Assembly (NCBI GenBank): GCA_964427955.1 | Contig: CAYRWY010000121.1 | Location: 1 to 13,867, forward strand | Origin: JACRBK01 sp964427955 | GTDB taxonomy: Bacteria; Chloroflexota; Anaerolineae; Aggregatilineales; Aggregatilineaceae | Reading direction: 5' to 3' | Length of the DNA: 13,867 bases | Shown here: positions 7,475 through 13,867 of the stretch, piece after piece | Numbering within the stretch: position 1 is the first letter of the stretch | Layout: each line of letters starts with the position of its first letter | Made by a program: the position numbers and the translations under genes | The notes under the pieces: generated by a model | Database searches by the model: none | What the model was told of the DNA's origin: nothing | What the model saw: the letters and a program-made list of their open reading frames with translations, nothing else

Positions 7475-8032
7475 CTAAGGCTGTTTGTCTGCGGGTGTGG
7501 TGTTGGTCTGCTCGTGTTCTTGAGTCTCGGTAGCGCCAGTGACTAGCGGGCTGGCGGGGGCCTGCACGCGCTCCTGGGTATCCGCTGCGCTCGCCGGAGT
7601 CTGGGCGGCGGGACTGGCTGCCGCCGTGGGTACGGAGGGGGCGGGGCTGGTGGTGGGGGCCGGGCGCGCCTTGAGGATCTGGTCGATAGCCTGCACGAGT
7701 ACGTCGAAGTCAATCGGCTTGCGCACAACCATATTGCCTCCCGCTTCGACGCGCCGTTCTTCCAGGTCCAGCGACTCGTAGGCGGTTACAAAGATAATGG
7801 GAATATGCATGGTGGCTTCTCGCCGTCGCATCAGTTTGCACAGGGTGAAACCATCCAGGCGCGGCATCATGATGTCCAGGAGGACGACGTCCGGTTTTTC
7901 GCGCTCGGCCAGCCCGATGGCTTCGACCGAGTTCAGCGTGGTGATCGGGTCGAACCCGCTGATCATCAGAATGGTGCGCAGTAAGTTTAAGGTATCTTGT
8001 TCATCATCGACGATTAGAATGCGTGTACCCAT
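7475..8032 (-). CDS. Single-domain response regulator with Pro/Ala/Thr-rich tail
   Basis: A 185-residue protein. Residues 1-122 form a complete CheY-like receiver: acidic pair D9-D10, phosphoacceptor D53 in VVLLDIMMPRLDG, T83, and K105-P106. No DNA-binding or enzymatic output domain follows. Residues 123-185 are low complexity, rich in Pro, Ala, Thr, Ser and Gln, and probably disordered. It may therefore act by protein contact, as a phosphate shuttle, or as an incomplete fusion. The large hybrid sensor kinase 110 nt upstream on the same strand is the obvious partner. TGGGGA lies 7 nt before the ATG. The dehydrogenase gene starts 15 nt downstream, so the regulator probably leads or joins that operon; regulation of the metabolic genes by this protein is inference only. 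Confidence 0.9.
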   Translation of the reverse strand: MGTRILIVDDEQDTLNLLRTILMISGFDPITTLNSVEAIGLAEREKPDVVLLDIMMPRLDGFTLCKLMRRREATMHIPIIFVTAYESLDLEERRVEAGGNMVVRKPIDFDVLVQAIDQILKARPAPTTSPAPSVPTAAASPAAQTPASAADTQERVQAPASPLVTGATETQEHEQTNTTPADKQP

Positions 8033-8142
8033 GTGATATTCCCCAAAATAGTTCGTAGTTAAATCAGGCGGGACTCAACACACGGTCTGCCTGTTCATCG
8101 CTTCGATAGTACCGCACCCTGAAGCGGGCTTCCACCCTTTGT

Positions 8143-11100
8143 TCAGCCCTCGCTGTCCAGCACACGGGCTTTGGGCAGAGTCAGGTGGAAACAGCTCCCT
8201 TTGCCCGGTTCGCTTTCAACCCAGACGCGCCCGTTGTGCCCTTCGATCACCTGGTGCACGATAGCCAGTCCCAACCCCGTGCCGCCAAACCGGCGGGCCG
8301 TTCCACGATCCACCTGGTAAAACCGGCGGAAGATTCTTTCGTGTTCTTCGCGGGGGATTCCGATACCATAATCGCGTACGCTGGCGTGCAGCATGATCCC
8401 ACCGGGGTCTTCGAGCGTGATCTCGACCTGGGTGGGCCCAGGGCTGAACTTGATCGCATTTTCGATCAATTCCTCGAACACTTCTCCGACCCGTGCTGGA
8501 TCAGCATAGGCCGGGGGCAGATTAGGGGGAATGCGCGGCACAATCCGAATCCCTTTCGCCTGGGCATGAGGAGCGGTGGATCGCACAGCCAGGGCGATCA
8601 CGCGATCCAGGTGGATCGGTTTGAGCAGCAGGTTCTTCACATCCGATTCCTGGACGCGCACAATGTCCCGGACCAGGTCAGCAAGATGCTGCGCCTTGCC
8701 CATCACCATTTCGAGAATCTGCACCTGTTCACCCACCGGGGCGCCAAACTGGCCATCGAGCAGCAGCCGCAAATATCCCAGGACATGCGTCAAGGGCGTC
8801 TGGAATTCGTGAGAGAGGTTTTGCAGCAGATCCTCTTTGATCTGATCCGCTTCCTGGAGTCCGCGATAAGCCGCCTCTAATTCGGAAGCACGCCGCTCTT
8901 GCATGGCGTAAAGTTGGGCGTTGTCCATGGCGTTGCCGACCACATTGGCAATACCCTGGCAGAGCGACAGCTCGGCAGCATCAAACACCCGGTCTTGAGG
9001 CTTGGTGTCGATGAGCTTGACCGCACCGCTGGCTTCTCCGCGGATGAACAGCGGCGCGATCAGACAGGTGGTGCCGCCCACCGCGCGCAAGTAGGTCAAT
9101 TCCTGGGGATCCCCGGTGAGCTGACCATGCTGGAGGGTCAATAGTTCTCCCGTCTCCAGCACGGAGGCTATGTTGGGGTACTGGCCGATATTCCAGACCT
9201 GGCGTGTTTCTCCCAGCCAGAGGGCCCGCCCGATCTCGCGCAGCACGTGGATTTCCTGCTGGGCGTGATCCCAGTGCACGACGCTGCTCCACCGTTGTTC
9301 GCTGGTCAGCATGACTTGCTGGCAGAGATCAGTCAGGTTGGCGCGCGAGAACCAGTCGCCAGGATCGTAGCTCTGGATGCCAATCTGCCAGTGCACGACG
9401 ACGTCGTGGATTTTCTCCAGCGATATAGTAGGGAGTTTGCCTTGCGGAACCTCGTTGTAGAGGATGATGGCTCCCACGACTATCTCGTTGATGGTCAACG
9501 GGATCGCCGCGACCGCACGCAGCCCGGAGGGGTTGAATTCCGCCCCGACGGTGGGCAGGTCTGGGCTTTCTGCTTCTTTTGCTACCGCGGGGATTTCGGT
9601 CTTGAGGACCGACAGCGTGAGCGGCATGGCCTCGGCAGAACACGGCGGGCCTTGCCGGGGTGTCCAATAGGTATTCACGACTTCGGCCAGGGTCACCAAC
9701 TGGTTGGCGGCGCGATTCCAGTCGGTGATCACCACTCGTTCCACCTGGAGGGCCATACTCAGGCGGCGGGCGATGCGCTCTAGAATATCGCCAAAGTCGA
9801 GCGTCGTGGTGACGGCGGCGCTGGCGTCGAGCAGCGTGCTTAGCTCATTCACCCGGCGGCGTTCCTGCTCGAACAGACGGGTGTTTTCAATCGAGATCGC
9901 GGCGGAACCGGCCAGGCTTTCGAGCGTTTCCAGGTCTTGAGCGTCGAAGGTGCCTTTGTCTTTGTTGATCACTTCCAGGACGCCGATCACCTCGTCAAAA
10001 GCGATCAGCGGAACGGCAGCCACAGAGCGCAGGTCAGGACCGTACAGCGCGGTATATTCGGCCTGAATCGAGGGATCGCGCGCCAGATCGACCACTAACT
10101 GCGACTTGCCGCTGCTGGTTACCCATCCGGCCAGCCCTTCGCCGATGGTCACGGTACGAGTAAGGGCCTGATCGGTGTGCGGGCCGACCAGTTCCACCAG
10201 GACCAACTGGTCTGGAAGATCGGGATCACGCAGCAGCATCGCTGCCGAGACACCCCGCACCACTTGCAGCACGGCTTCCAGGCTGATCTTGACCACATCC
10301 GGCAGTGAGCTGGCCGATGACATCGCGTTGACGGCGTGGTTGAGCGCCTGCAAACGTTGGGTTTGGAGTTTCAGGGCTTCTTCGTTGCGCTGCAACTCGG
10401 TCAGGTCGGTCAGCACAATCACTGTGCTGCGCCCTCGCCCGTCCGGAGAAGGGGCCACTGCGCGCGTAAGCAGCACTGGAACTTCTGTCCCGCTCTTGGT
10501 GAACAGTGTTTGCGAGAAAGAGAGGGTCTTGCGCCGCTGGCCGGTCAGGCTGTTCACGATCTGTTCCTGCGAGTCCGGGTGGAAGATTTGTCCGACACTG
10601 TGCCCATACAGGGCTTCCCGGCTGTAGCCCGTCAGCAGCAGCAGCCGGTTGTTGACATAGGTGATCTTGGCTTCTTCGTCGACCACGACCAGCCCTTCGC
10701 CCATCGTATCCAGGACCATCTGGCGAAAAGCCTGCTCGGCCCGCATCTGCGTTTCGTGAGCGGCCAGATCGGCCAGCAAGCGGGCATTGTCGACCACCGT
10801 CGCCGCCTGGCTGCTGAGCGAATTCAGAATCTGCTGGGCGCGCCGTGATTCGGTGATGCGAGTGTCCATGGTCGCCAGGAGCAGCGCCCCCACCGCCCGT
10901 CCACTCGTAATCAGCGGCAGCACGGTGATATAGGCGAATCGGAACTGGGCAAAGGCCCGGTGCAGTTCTGCCCCGCCAGTGAGGTCTTGGAACTTTTCCG
11001 TAGCCAGGTTGATCAGCACCGTGTGATTCAGTACTACTTCGGCGAGGGGATTATCGCCGTGAACTAACGGCCAGCGGGCATCTCCCTGGCCGTTCTGAAC

Positions 11101-11646
11101 TATCGAAAGAAACGCGCGTGAGGCATCCGCGCCGCGATCCATCGCAATCGCCTGGCTGACGAGCCAACGCTGTTCGGCGTCGATGATGAGCAGCCAGGCC
11201 AGATTTGAGGGCAGGACGGCCAGGGCCGTGTAGACCATTTCTTCCAGCAGCCGTCGATGATCGGCGGACATGGTGTCGTTGACGTGCGCCAATCGCTGCA
11301 CCCGCTCCAGCAGATCAGGAAAGTGGATCGGCTTGGTGACGTAATCCGTGGCTCCTGCCATCAGCCCCTCGGCCCGCGCTTCGGACGGGCTGCGCGCCGA
11401 CACCAGGACGACGGGAATGTTGGAGGTGGCAGGATTGCGGCGCAGGCGGCGGCACGTCTCGATCCCGTCCATGCCGGGCATCATGACGTCCAACAAAATG
11501 ATATCAGGCCGGACTTCTTCGGCCAGGGCCAGGGCTTGCTCGCCGCGCGTGGCAATCAGGGTTTCGTAGCCTTCGCGCTTGAACCATTCTGGCAAAAAGT
11601 CAATGGCGTCCGGCATATCGTCGACGATAAGAAGTTTTGGGGCCAT
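8143..11646 (-). CDS. Hybrid sensor histidine kinase, REC-GAF-PAS-GAF-GAF-GAF-HisKA-HATPase
   Basis: A 1167-residue kinase without clear membrane segments or signal peptide, so probably cytoplasmic. Domains in order: receiver 1-120 (D9, D10, phosphoacceptor D53, K105-P106); GAF about 130-290; PAS about 305-417 (GEGLVVVDEEAKITYVNNRL, 316-335); GAF about 440-590; GAF-like about 600-755; GAF about 765-912; coiled coil 912-940; HisKA with H946 in SHEFQTPL; HATPase 1045-1158 with N-box ENAIKFS (N1063), DYGIGIP (1092-1098) and GGTGLGLAI (1121-1129). All kinase motifs are intact, so autophosphorylation on H946 is expected. The receiver is at the N-terminus, suggesting control of the kinase by another kinase rather than phosphate output. 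Ligands of the four GAF domains cannot be read from sequence; GAF2 and GAF4 look like the common small-molecule type. The downstream response regulator is the likely target. The upstream region is interrupted by the assembly gap, and no convincing ribosome site is seen before the ATG. Confidence 0.92.
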   Translation of the reverse strand: MAPKLLIVDDMPDAIDFLPEWFKREGYETLIATRGEQALALAEEVRPDIILLDVMMPGMDGIETCRRLRRNPATSNIPVVLVSARSPSEARAEGLMAGATDYVTKPIHFPDLLERVQRLAHVNDTMSADHRRLLEEMVYTALAVLPSNLAWLLIIDAEQRWLVSQAIAMDRGADASRAFLSIVQNGQGDARWPLVHGDNPLAEVVLNHTVLINLATEKFQDLTGGAELHRAFAQFRFAYITVLPLITSGRAVGALLLATMDTRITESRRAQQILNSLSSQAATVVDNARLLADLAAHETQMRAEQAFRQMVLDTMGEGLVVVDEEAKITYVNNRLLLLTGYSREALYGHSVGQIFHPDSQEQIVNSLTGQRRKTLSFSQTLFTKSGTEVPVLLTRAVAPSPDGRGRSTVIVLTDLTELQRNEEALKLQTQRLQALNHAVNAMSSASSLPDVVKISLEAVLQVVRGVSAAMLLRDPDLPDQLVLVELVGPHTDQALTRTVTIGEGLAGWVTSSGKSQLVVDLARDPSIQAEYTALYGPDLRSVAAVPLIAFDEVIGVLEVINKDKGTFDAQDLETLESLAGSAAISIENTRLFEQERRRVNELSTLLDASAAVTTTLDFGDILERIARRLSMALQVERVVITDWNRAANQLVTLAEVVNTYWTPRQGPPCSAEAMPLTLSVLKTEIPAVAKEAESPDLPTVGAEFNPSGLRAVAAIPLTINEIVVGAIILYNEVPQGKLPTISLEKIHDVVVHWQIGIQSYDPGDWFSRANLTDLCQQVMLTSEQRWSSVVHWDHAQQEIHVLREIGRALWLGETRQVWNIGQYPNIASVLETGELLTLQHGQLTGDPQELTYLRAVGGTTCLIAPLFIRGEASGAVKLIDTKPQDRVFDAAELSLCQGIANVVGNAMDNAQLYAMQERRASELEAAYRGLQEADQIKEDLLQNLSHEFQTPLTHVLGYLRLLLDGQFGAPVGEQVQILEMVMGKAQHLADLVRDIVRVQESDVKNLLLKPIHLDRVIALAVRSTAPHAQAKGIRIVPRIPPNLPPAYADPARVGEVFEELIENAIKFSPGPTQVEITLEDPGGIMLHASVRDYGIGIPREEHERIFRRFYQVDRGTARRFGGTGLGLAIVHQVIEGHNGRVWVESEPGKGSCFHLTLPKARVLDSEG

Positions 11647-11691
11647 GCGAATCGCTGCTATCCTGCCTGAACCATGCGGCGCGATCGGTAC

Positions 11692-11791
11692 NNNNNNNNN
11701 NNNNNNNNNNNNNNNNNNNNNNNNNNNNNNNNNNNNNNNNNNNNNNNNNNNNNNNNNNNNNNNNNNNNNNNNNNNNNNNNNNNNNNNNNNN
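11692..11791. other. Assembly gap of exactly 100 N
   Basis: One hundred N bases separate the sensor kinase from the UbiA-family gene. A round 100 is the usual placeholder for a scaffold gap of unknown length. The real distance is unknown and further genes may be missing here. The kinase promoter may also lie in the missing part. Confidence 0.97.
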
Positions 11792-11801
11792 TGTACTGCC
11801 T

Positions 11802-11830
11802 ATTATAATACGTTGCCCGGTTCTTATGCA
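11802..11830 (-). promoter_or_regulatory. Weak promoter candidate toward the sensor kinase
   Basis: A perfect TATAAT (11802-11807) is read on the minus strand, with TGCATA (11825-11830) 17 nt upstream; the latter matches the -35 consensus at only 3 of 6 positions. It lies just after the UbiA-family stop and directs transcription into the N gap toward the kinase. The -10 sits in a 10-bp palindrome (11801-11810), so TATAAT is also present on the plus strand. Confidence 0.25.
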
Positions 11831-11833
11831 CGC

Positions 11834-12727
11834 TTAGCGCACCAGAATGGCGAGTGACCAGGCCAGCACCGTGGCGACCGCGATGATCATGGCGCCCCAT
11901 TGCAGATGCCCGCTGAGATCGATGGCCTGGGTGCCGCGCATGTCCACCCGGAACCGAGTCAGCAGCAGTACGGGGGACAGCATCAGGGGAACCAGGATCA
12001 GCCACAGCGGCCAGAGGCCCATGAGGACGGTGCCTCCCAGGCATAGGGCGGCGGCTCCCAGGCTGGCATACATCAAGCTCTGAGTGGTGCGCCGTCCCAG
12101 GATGCTGGCCGTATTGTGCAGGCGAGCCGCGCGATCCATGTCATAGTCACGCAGTTGGTTGTAGAGCTGCCCGTAGGCTGAAATCAGTCCGACGCCCACG
12201 GCGGCCCACCAGGCCCGTCCCGGTGCTGAGTCATAGACGAAGTATCCCGCCAGGAACAGCAGGGAACTGAGCATGAGCACGTGCGAGAGCAGGTCCACGA
12301 TGGGCCGAGCCTTCAGCCTCACTCGCCGCCAGGAATACAGCAGGCCCAACAGAAGCGTCAGTCCGCCCGCTGCACCGGTCTCGCGGTTGACGCTGGCGAA
12401 TAGGAGCAGGGCGAGGCTGCCCACCAGGCCGGATGCAATCCAGCCTGCCTGGGGCGAGATTTCGCCGCAAGCGACCGCATTGTGTGCTCCTCTGGCTGGA
12501 TTTCGGGCGTCGTCAGGCGCATCCTCGATATCGTTCACCATGAAGGCGAAGGTCACCGCGAGCAGGTTCCCGACCGTGACGGCGGCCAGGTGCCATTCTG
12601 CTTCGGGAGACCGGACCAGGCGGCTGGCCGCCATGTTCGCACCGGTTAGGGTGGCGGGCAGGGTGAATAAGACATGTTCTTTCCAGCGCGAGAGATGCAC
12701 CAGGCCCGTGAGAAAATGAGAGTGCAT
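11834..12727 (-). CDS. UbiA-family membrane prenyltransferase
   Basis: A 297-residue integral membrane enzyme with about eight or nine hydrophobic helices. Both Asp-rich motifs that bind prenyl diphosphate through magnesium are present: N65-D66-x2-D69-x3-D73 (NDIEDAPDD) and D194-x3-D198 in QLRDYDMDRA. The YSWRRVRLKA segment (131-140) matches the YSxxLK-like loop of the family. After the second motif, NTASILG resembles the usual Thr-Leu-Pro region. The enzyme should transfer an isoprenoid chain to an aromatic or other acceptor, as in quinone, (bacterio)chlorophyll, heme or lipid synthesis. No partner gene from any of these pathways is in the window, so the acceptor is unknown. The ATG at 12727 has TAGG about 6 nt and AGGA about 11 nt upstream, and the WKEHVLFTLPATLTG start fits the family's N-terminus. 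A promoter candidate overlaps the preceding terminator. Confidence 0.88.
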   Translation of the reverse strand: MHSHFLTGLVHLSRWKEHVLFTLPATLTGANMAASRLVRSPEAEWHLAAVTVGNLLAVTFAFMVNDIEDAPDDARNPARGAHNAVACGEISPQAGWIASGLVGSLALLLFASVNRETGAAGGLTLLLGLLYSWRRVRLKARPIVDLLSHVLMLSSLLFLAGYFVYDSAPGRAWWAAVGVGLISAYGQLYNQLRDYDMDRAARLHNTASILGRRTTQSLMYASLGAAALCLGGTVLMGLWPLWLILVPLMLSPVLLLTRFRVDMRGTQAIDLSGHLQWGAMIIAVATVLAWSLAILVR

Positions 12728-12782
12728 TTCGAACCTATTCCTGTTACCAAGGCGAACGTCGTCAGGAGGGCTGAGAGAGGGT

Positions 12783-12811
12783 CTTATAAAACACGAACAA
12801 GGGGCTTTGAA
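12783..12811 (-). promoter_or_regulatory. Promoter candidate for the UbiA-family gene, overlapping a terminator hairpin
   Basis: On the minus strand TTCAAA (12806-12811; 4 of 6 consensus) is followed after 17 nt by TATAAG (12783-12788; 5 of 6). The -35 falls inside the loop of the preceding terminator hairpin and the -10 lies in its T-rich tail. The match may be a by-product of the terminator's own composition. Confidence 0.3.
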
Positions 12812-12819
12812 CCCCTTGT
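12785..12819 (-). terminator. Rho-independent terminator after the PqqD-like gene
   Basis: A perfect 8-bp stem, ACAAGGGG (12797-12804) with CCCCTTGT (12812-12819), encloses a 7-nt loop. On the minus strand it is followed by TCGTGTTTTATAAG, which includes four consecutive T. It lies about 32 nt after the stop codon of the PqqD-like gene, as expected for its terminator. Confidence 0.7.
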
Positions 12820-12850
12820 GACTTCAACCAACCTGAGCGCGGACCTGACG

Positions 12851-13144
12851 CTAACTCGTCCACACGACCCCGACTTGCTCCAACTGGCCGAGGAAGGCGA
12901 CCAGATCGCTCTCGGCACGTTCCGGGGTAACGTCGAACTCGTCCAGGATGCTGCGTAGAATATCCTCGAAGCACCTTTGGCTGTCGAGCAGCCCCCAGAT
13001 GTGCCCCGCTATTTCGTTCATGACATAGATGCGCCCGAGCGCCAGTTGGTCTTGATCGAGATGAACGAGCATCAGTTCGTCAATGACTTGTTGTGCCGTG
13101 AGCGACGTATCTTTGGCAAAACATTTCTTATGATAATTGTGCAT
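12851..13144 (-). CDS. Stand-alone PqqD-like protein (RiPP recognition element fold)
   Basis: A 97-residue protein matching the PqqD family: an N-terminal strand region with ELMLVHLDQDQLALGRIY (23-40), the diagnostic YVMNEIAGHIWGLLD (40-54; usual form Y-x-L-N-x-T-A-x-x-I-W-x-L-L-D), then FEDILRSILDEFDVTPE (59-75) and a closing helix DLVAFLGQLEQVGVV (80-94). PqqD proteins have a small winged-helix-like fold that binds the leader of a peptide precursor and presents it to a modifying enzyme, as in PQQ and other RiPP pathways. Many stand-alone copies have no known partner. No radical SAM enzyme, precursor peptide or protease is visible in this window. It has its own well-formed promoter and terminator, so it is probably expressed alone. 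GGGA lies about 6 nt before the ATG. Family assignment is good; a role in peptide modification is inference. Confidence 0.82.
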   Translation of the reverse strand: MHNYHKKCFAKDTSLTAQQVIDELMLVHLDQDQLALGRIYVMNEIAGHIWGLLDSQRCFEDILRSILDEFDVTPERAESDLVAFLGQLEQVGVVWTS

Positions 13145-13189
13145 GGTTTTCCCACGTCAGTTCTACCCGTTTTCTCCCCAACCTGCGAA

Positions 13190-13218
13190 ATTATACGATA
13201 GTCATTGCGGAGTCGCAA
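13190..13218 (-). promoter_or_regulatory. Sigma-70-type promoter for the PqqD-like gene
   Basis: On the minus strand TTGCGA (13213-13218; 4 of 6 consensus) lies exactly 17 nt before a perfect TATAAT (13190-13195). Transcription would start near 13183 and give a leader of about 40 nt before the ATG at 13144. This is the best promoter match I see in the window. Confidence 0.6.
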
Positions 13219-13234
13219 AACCCGTCGGCGAAAA

Positions 13235-13867
13235 CTAGCCCCACACTTTCCGCAGGAATTCCACTTTTTCGACCGTGTGGTGCGCGCCGCCGCCTTCATG
13301 TTCGTTGAAGGTGTAGACTTTGATTTCTTTGGGTGCACTGACTTGATTGTAGGCCGCAAACACGGTTGAAGGCGGACAGACCGGGTCCATCAGGGCGGTG
13401 GAATAGAGGGCCTGCGCTTTGGCGCGCGCGGCGAAATTGACCCCGTCGAAATAGGACAGCGTATGGTAGACCGTCTCGACGTGGTCGCGATGGGTACTCA
13501 GATATTGCACGATTTCGTGGTAGGGATGTCTTTCGGTGAGCCCCAGGGCGCGCCGGTAGTGGCACAGGAAGGGGACATCGGGCATCGCGACTTCCAGATC
13601 GGGGACCAACCCGCTGACCGCGACGGTAATCCCGCCGCCCTGGCTGCCGCCCGTAGTCGCGATATGCCGGGGATCGATCGCACGGTGAGAACGGGCCGCT
13701 TCCACAGCTCGCACGGCATCGGTGAAGACGCGGCGGTAGTAGTAGGTCTCCGGGCTGAGAATTCCTTGCGTCATGAAACCCGGCACGGAAGGATTGGCGC
13801 CGTTGGGGAGATCCGGGGTGTCGCCGTGCCGCCAGCGGAGGCGCACGGGCGACTCCTGGTCGAGGGC
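13235..13867 (-). CDS. CE7 acetyl-xylan esterase / cephalosporin-C deacetylase-like, 5' part outside window
   Basis: The C-terminal part (about 210 residues) of an alpha/beta-hydrolase of carbohydrate esterase family 7, which removes acetyl groups from xylo-oligosaccharides or cephalosporin C. Numbered from the GTG at 13846, the nucleophile is S68 in GGSQGGG, the acid D154 in ALMDPVCPPST, and the base H183 in the family's His-Glu motif (NEHEGGGAH). VPGFMTQGILSPETYYYRRV (21-40) is typical of CE7. The reading frame stays open to the window edge and the usual N-terminal 100 or so residues are missing, so the GTG at 13846 is not the true start. The RGQ motif expected just before the GDTPD segment is not present; the frame reads SPVRLRWRHGDTPD there. 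CE7 enzymes of this type usually lack a signal peptide, but the N-terminus cannot be seen. No terminator was seen between its stop and the next promoter. Confidence 0.88.
   Translation of the reverse strand, partial: ALDQESPVRLRWRHGDTPDLPNGANPSVPGFMTQGILSPETYYYRRVFTDAVRAVEAARSHRAIDPRHIATTGGSQGGGITVAVSGLVPDLEVAMPDVPFLCHYRRALGLTERHPYHEIVQYLSTHRDHVETVYHTLSYFDGVNFAARAKAQALYSTALMDPVCPPSTVFAAYNQVSAPKEIKVYTFNEHEGGGAHHTVEKVEFLRKVWG

Noticed and set aside
8033..8142. Separate promoter or terminator between the sensor kinase and the response regulator
   Set aside because: Only a 4-5 bp stem without a T tract and a poor TACTAT with no -35 were found; co-transcription is the simpler reading.
12762..12850. 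Possible tRNA or small RNA around the GGGGCTTTGAACCCC stretch
   Set aside because: No cloverleaf arms, acceptor stem or T-loop consensus. The structure is a single 8-bp hairpin with a T-rich tail, better explained as a terminator.
13145..13234. Short RiPP precursor gene next to the PqqD-like gene
   Set aside because: The 90-nt gap is taken up by a promoter and leader. I found no small frame with a start, ribosome site and leader-core pattern there or in 12728-12850.

Overview
Every gene I can support lies on the minus strand, so the window is transcribed from right to left. By eye the DNA is GC-rich (roughly 60%). Three features suggest a Chloroflexota bacterium of the Anaerolineae type: a sensor kinase full of GAF domains, a CE7 esterase, and a DHH-CBS-tRNA nucleotidyltransferase chimera. 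This is inference, because no rRNA or tRNA is present. A run of exactly 100 N (11692-11791) marks a scaffold join, so the source is a draft assembly and the distance across that point is unknown.

Right end (13867 to 11834): the 3' part of a CE7 acetyl-xylan esterase / cephalosporin-C deacetylase-like hydrolase, cut by the window edge. Next comes a small stand-alone PqqD-like protein with its own good promoter and a terminator hairpin, then a UbiA-family membrane prenyltransferase.

Centre (11646 to 3745): a 1167-residue hybrid sensor kinase (REC-GAF-PAS-GAF-GAF-GAF-HisKA-HATPase), then a single-domain response regulator with a Pro/Ala/Thr-rich tail. The regulator is 15 nt from an isocitrate-dehydrogenase-like enzyme, which overlaps by 14 nt an 882-residue protein joining a DHH phosphoesterase, two CBS domains and a class II tRNA nucleotidyltransferase. 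Regulator, dehydrogenase and nucleotidyltransferase look like one operon. The kinase, 110 nt upstream, is probably their partner.

Left end (3601 to 46): a small cupin with few metal ligands left, a terminator-like hairpin, and a four-helix membrane protein resembling the LiaI/LiaF membrane region. Then come a CcdA-thioredoxin fusion with an unusual insertion in its membrane domain and, 27 nt later, a DUF2085 membrane protein. The last two are probably one transcription unit for thiol-disulfide exchange outside the membrane.

No mobile element, CRISPR array or RNA gene was seen, and no gene-free stretch exceeds 300 bases. The most interesting points are the expanded CcdA-TlpA fusion beside DUF2085, the stand-alone PqqD-like gene, the unusual cofactor-site residues of the dehydrogenase, and the altered RGQ region of the esterase.
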